Assembly: GCA_910585205.1 (NCBI GenBank) | Contig: CAJUCC010000014.1 | Coordinates: 1-25,371 of the forward strand | From: an uncultured Lachnospiraceae bacterium | Lineage (GTDB): Bacteria > Bacillota > Clostridia > Lachnospirales > Lachnospiraceae | Length of the DNA: 25,371 nucleotides | Reading direction: 5' to 3' | In this document: piece after piece, positions 23,001-25,371 of the stretch | Layout: every line of letters begins with the position of its first letter | Position numbering within the stretch: position 1 is the first letter of the stretch | Made by a program: the position numbers and the translations under genes | The notes under the pieces: model-generated | The model's input: only the letters and a program-made list of their open reading frames with translations | The model's database searches: none | Told to the model about the DNA's origin: nothing

Positions 23001-23452
23001 TATTCATCATCTCCGTTTTTAATTTCTGCATCCGCTGGTATATATCCGCTTTTCTTTAAAATATCCATCTGCTGTCTACTGAATGGTAATTTATCCAGTC
23101 CATAGATACCGTTTTCAATATTTCTAAGCAGATTCCTGTTCATAGTGTCACTTAAAAGGTTGTTTCGGGTTATCTTTAGTTTTGTATATGGTGGATTTTC
23201 GCCATCTTTATTACACATGGGAAGGTTAAAGTTTCCTATGTGGACTTTTACTTCTGGTATGATTGAACCAACCTTTGATATTTCTATTCTTTCTCCCTCG
23301 GCTAATGCTTTTCTGCATTCATCCATATACATAAGAAGAATATCAGTAATCAACTTTTTGGAAACTACCTTTTTATCGTAAACATTATCTTCCCTGGCAT
23401 ATATGCGTTTTGCCATTTTATAAGCTGACAATGCTTTCACTCTTGCCATCAT
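23000..23452 (-). CDS. HU/IHF-like DNA-binding-domain protein (tentative)
   Basis: The 150-residue protein has a central region, VSKKLITDILLMYMDECRKA then EGERIEISKVGSIIPEVK, like the helical start and beta-saddle of HU-family proteins; the C-terminal 50 residues (SRQQMDILKKSGYIPADAEI) are extra. HU-like proteins bend DNA and assist recombination or packaging, so an element-borne copy would be plausible. AAAGGAG lies six bases before the ATG. It is the first gene of the operon ending at 21257. The assignment is from pattern only. Confidence 0.5.
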   Translation of the reverse strand: MMARVKALSAYKMAKRIYAREDNVYDKKVVSKKLITDILLMYMDECRKALAEGERIEISKVGSIIPEVKVHIGNFNLPMCNKDGENPPYTKLKITRNNLLSDTMNRNLLRNIENGIYGLDKLPFSRQQMDILKKSGYIPADAEIKNGDDE

Positions 23453-23744
23453 TTTTTCTCCTTTCTACCATTTTGTCAATGAAATGCGCTTTTCAATCAG
23501 CGTCAGATATGTGCTTATACAATCCTCCTGACGCTCTGTGAGGCTCATACAGGTGTTTTTGACAGGATTATGCTCCAATTTCTCCACTGAATATATTCAG
23601 GCACTAAAATAAGCCCACCATCAATCATATTTCTATAACTGATAATGGACTTATTCACATGTCCAAATATGATATTTAATTGTTACGATGTACAGAACCT
23701 TTCCTTTCGCTCAAAATCAAACATGTGTTTTGGTTACTTATCTG

Positions 23745-23928
23745 ATTACCGCTTGATTACCTGTGTTCTGTAAGTACCCGAAAATCAAGGCTTATTCAAA
23801 GCACGAGACGGGATTCGAACTTAGGTTCAAATAAAAAAATAAGATAGAAAGGCGCTTTTTCGTATTCTCTTTTTGAGTGTAACCAAAAGTGTAACCAATT
23901 CCAATTTCCCATAACACATTACCGCTTG
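23745..23928 (+). repeat. 11-bp direct repeats flanking the tRNA fragment
   Basis: ATTACCGCTTG occurs at 23745-23755 and 23918-23928, one on each side of the tRNA-like core. In addition GTAACCAAAA lies on the minus strand near 23735-23745 and on the plus strand near 23880-23890, followed there by a second, partial copy (GTGTAACCAA). Such short repeats around a core are typical integrase arm-binding sites. Confidence 0.6.
23798..23826 (-). other. tRNA 3'-end fragment, probable integration (att) core
   Basis: Read on the minus strand, GTTCGAATCCCGTCTCGTGC has the T-loop (TTCGAAT) and acceptor-strand pattern of a tRNA 3' end. The bases before it (CCTAA) do not complete a T-stem and no anticodon arm lies upstream, so this is only the segment duplicated when an element integrates into a tRNA gene. 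No integrase is visible in the window. Which tRNA it belongs to is not clear. Confidence 0.6.
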
Positions 23929-24024
23929 TAATCCACAAGCCTGTCCATCCCTTTACCGTCAGGCACCTGCAAAGCAGGTGGGGATTGACTGGCGCAGGCA
24001 AGGGAACCCAACAGCCCCGATCAT

Positions 24025-24069
24025 GGAAAAGGAGGGTATTCAGCCGTACTTACTGAATACCCTCTTGAC
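24025..24069 (-). terminator. Terminator after the 94-aa gene
   Basis: GAGGGTATTCAG and CTGAATACCCTC form a perfect 12-bp stem (24033-24044 with 24054-24065) with a nine-base loop. On the minus strand CCTTTTCC follows. It is placed just after the stop at 24112. Confidence 0.7.
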
Positions 24070-24111
24070 TATGTTTTCCGCAGCAAATCTATACCAAAGT
24101 ATAGATAATTC

Positions 24112-24396
24112 TCACACCGCCTTTATTAAATCCAATTCCCGCAGGATGGCAACAACATCTTTGGCCCCTTGTTGATAAGCAAGTTCTCCGTATTTCGCGC
24201 AACACGCGTTCCCTGCCGATAACAGCCGGTCTATCGCCTGATGCTGCTCTTTTGTAAAGTTATATCCCCAAAGCTGATTCGACAGTTCTTCCATCTCACT
24301 GTCTCTTTTCCTGTATTCTCTTTCGCCTGATACAATACGGTCAAATCTTTCCCCCGTCATCAGTTTTGACACTACTCTCATAATACTTTCTTCCAT
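24112..24396 (-). CDS. Small helical protein, unknown function (94 aa)
   Basis: AAGGGGG precedes the ATG at 24396. The protein is highly charged and probably all-helical (MEESIMRVVSKLMTGERFDR; REYRKRDSEMEELSNQLWGY). It may belong to a small family of accessory proteins in Lachnospiraceae mobile elements that begin MEESI (DUF6809-like), but this is a tentative match. Its transcript seems to start about 360 bases upstream, with a structured leader in between. Confidence 0.55.
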   Translation of the reverse strand: MEESIMRVVSKLMTGERFDRIVSGEREYRKRDSEMEELSNQLWGYNFTKEQHQAIDRLLSAGNACCAKYGELAYQQGAKDVVAILRELDLIKAV

Positions 24397-24428
24397 ACGC
24401 TTTCCCCCTTTAATATTTTCTTATGAAA

Positions 24429-24755
24429 GGACTGCGCCTGCTAAGCCGCAGCCCTTTTCCCGCGCTTCTCACTCGGAATACCCCGGAGGCAGGTTCCCCG
24501 ACCTCCAGAAATATTCCCGTGAGAACAAAAATGAGGTGTTAAGTATGCGTCCACACTTACACCCCATTATATTAAAGGTCTATCGCATCACCTGCTCAAA
24601 CTCACACAAAAGCATTGAAATCCCAGACAGATTCCATTATAATAATCTTGTGTGTATCGCAGGCCTTGCCTGTATTGTGTGGTAGCCCTACTACCGCCCT
24701 TGCCGCCGGGAGTTGGCCCTCCCGGCGGTGGTACACCATTTTTCTTTTGTTCTCG
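24429..24755 (-). ncRNA. Structured leader or small RNA upstream of the 94-aa gene
   Basis: This GC-rich 330-base stretch in AT-rich surroundings holds hairpins at 24703-24712/24719-24728 (10 bp), 24681-24685/24691-24695, 24660-24672 (palindromic CAGGC-AAG-GCCTG on the minus strand), 24485-24489/24502-24506 and 24429-24436/24447-24454. The last pairs completely only on the minus strand (one G-U) and is followed by TTTC. A promoter stands just upstream at 24762-24790. It could be a riboswitch-like leader of the 94-aa gene or an independent RNA ended near 24425. I do not recognise a known class. Confidence 0.45.
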
Positions 24756-24761
24756 AAAATA

Positions 24762-24790
24762 ATTCTATCACAATTACTTTGTCATTACAA
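24762..24790 (-). promoter_or_regulatory. Sigma-A promoter of the structured leader
   Basis: On the minus strand TTGTAA (24790-24785) and TAGAAT (24767-24762) lie 17 bp apart. It is the best promoter match in this part and points into the structured stretch rather than directly at a gene. Confidence 0.6.
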
Positions 24791-24826
24791 GAAATAGTTT
24801 ATATCTAACATTTCCATCTTTATTTA

Positions 24827-25315
24827 TTATACTTCCACATGATTCAATACCAGTTTTATCCCACTCGGATTTGCAAAAAACTTTTCGATCGCTTTCCTGT
24901 CCTGCAAACTTAGTTTATCTGAAACATTTTTTAACAGGATATGTTCCAGTCCGTTGTCTCCTTTCTTTATATATTCACTTACATAATACTTAAACCTTGA
25001 AGCCGATAGCTGCCCTTTTTCATCGGATAACTGCCTTGTGCATTTGTCCTGTACTGCCGGGAAGGTGACTTCGAATTTTGATGCCACTGTTTTTACGGCT
25101 CTCGTTATATTCTCTCCAATATAAACCGGGGACTCTCCTTCCTGGAAACGGATTGTCAAATGGATAACTGTCAGTACCTGCGCAATTCGGGAACTTATTG
25201 CTGAAAGTTCGATCACATTTTTATTTTCCTCTTTACTGCTCTTATATGGTACTAATTCGATGTTGCCATCATCATAAACATTCATGATATATTGTTTTAT
25301 AATGTTGCGATTCAT
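24827..25315 (-). CDS. Hypothetical protein of the right flank (162 aa)
   Basis: I chose ATG 25315 because GAGGGAGGG lies just upstream; the frame extends to 25336. The protein is soluble and mostly helical with an early strand pair (IMNVYDDGNIELVPYKSS) and a charged C-terminus (KLSLQDRKAIEKFFANPSGI). No signal peptide, membrane segment or catalytic motif. I recognise no family. Its base composition matches the mobile region, suggesting that the accessory DNA continues beyond the window. Confidence 0.6.
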   Translation of the reverse strand: MNRNIIKQYIMNVYDDGNIELVPYKSSKEENKNVIELSAISSRIAQVLTVIHLTIRFQEGESPVYIGENITRAVKTVASKFEVTFPAVQDKCTRQLSDEKGQLSASRFKYYVSEYIKKGDNGLEHILLKNVSDKLSLQDRKAIEKFFANPSGIKLVLNHVEV

Positions 25316-25371
25316 TTTTCCCTCCCTCTGCTCCATGTTCTATATTAGTAATATATCCTAATTCCATGTTT

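Larger units (their letters stand above)
23465..24111. other. Intergenic stretch with attachment-site-like features and a 27-codon frame
   Basis: The only coding candidates are a 27-codon minus-strand frame (23465-23548, MSLTERQEDCISTYLTLIEK) without a ribosome binding site and a fragment near 23580-23680 (ISYRNMIDGGLILVPEYIQW) without a start. Both may be remnants. The tRNA fragment and its repeats are listed separately. Confidence 0.4.

Noticed and set aside
23798..23900. A complete tRNA gene on the minus strand
   Set aside because: Only the T-loop and acceptor 3' side are present; no T-stem partner, anticodon arm or D-arm lies upstream.

Overview
The window looks like a chromosome segment of a low-to-mid GC anaerobic Firmicute, most likely a gut Lachnospiraceae (Clostridia). 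This is inferred from the rho-rpmE-DUF1385-prmC-prfA gene order, strong GGAGG ribosome binding sites and overall gene content; no rRNA or other taxonomic marker is present. The window has three parts: a disturbed left flank, a GC-richer housekeeping core, and an AT-rich mobile region on the right.

Left flank (1-3000). The 3' part of an IS3-family element (1 to about 574) has inserted into a UvrA-like ABC ATPase gene. It leaves only the N-terminal nucleotide-binding half, whose last seven codons lie inside the IS end. Divergent from it is an intact YafY/WYL-type regulator with a consensus sigma-A promoter and a 10-bp-arm palindrome over the expected transcription start.

Housekeeping core (3105-16310), almost all on the minus strand. 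In transcription order, one unit is TraX-like protein, membrane protein, beta-CASP metallo-hydrolase and dihydrofolate reductase, ending in a composite hairpin. The next is rho, rpmE, DUF1385 (YqhQ), prmC and prfA. The third is a PH-like membrane protein, a hotdog thioesterase, an ArsC/Spx-like protein, a secreted metallo-hydrolase, a small unknown and a 23S rRNA m5U methyltransferase, ending in a terminator. Several neighbours overlap by ATGA, so translation is probably coupled. A secreted orphan protein with three Trp-Trp pairs (16483-17235, plus strand) closes this part.

Mobile region (about 17250-25371), AT-rich and almost entirely minus strand. It holds a Rha/endonuclease-like gene with a perfect Shine-Dalgarno but no standard start codon, a phd-doc toxin-antitoxin pair whose toxin has a one-base frameshift, several unknown genes, four short genes of 49-57 codons (two Cys-rich, one broken by an in-frame stop), a phage-tail-like gene and an HU-like gene. 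A tRNA 3'-end fragment near 23801-23822 is flanked on both sides by direct repeats and looks like an attachment site.

The most striking feature is the 1.4 kb between doc and the Rha-like gene (about 17945-19330). It lacks a credible protein gene but holds more than fifteen short, nearly perfect hairpins, including a branched domain. Four stems keep pairing through G-U wobbles only when read on the minus strand, and one hairpin then has a GNRA tetraloop. I read it as a very large structured non-coding RNA of the kind known from phages and mobile elements (ROOL/GOLLD-like in character, family not established). A second, shorter structured leader lies at about 24429-24755.
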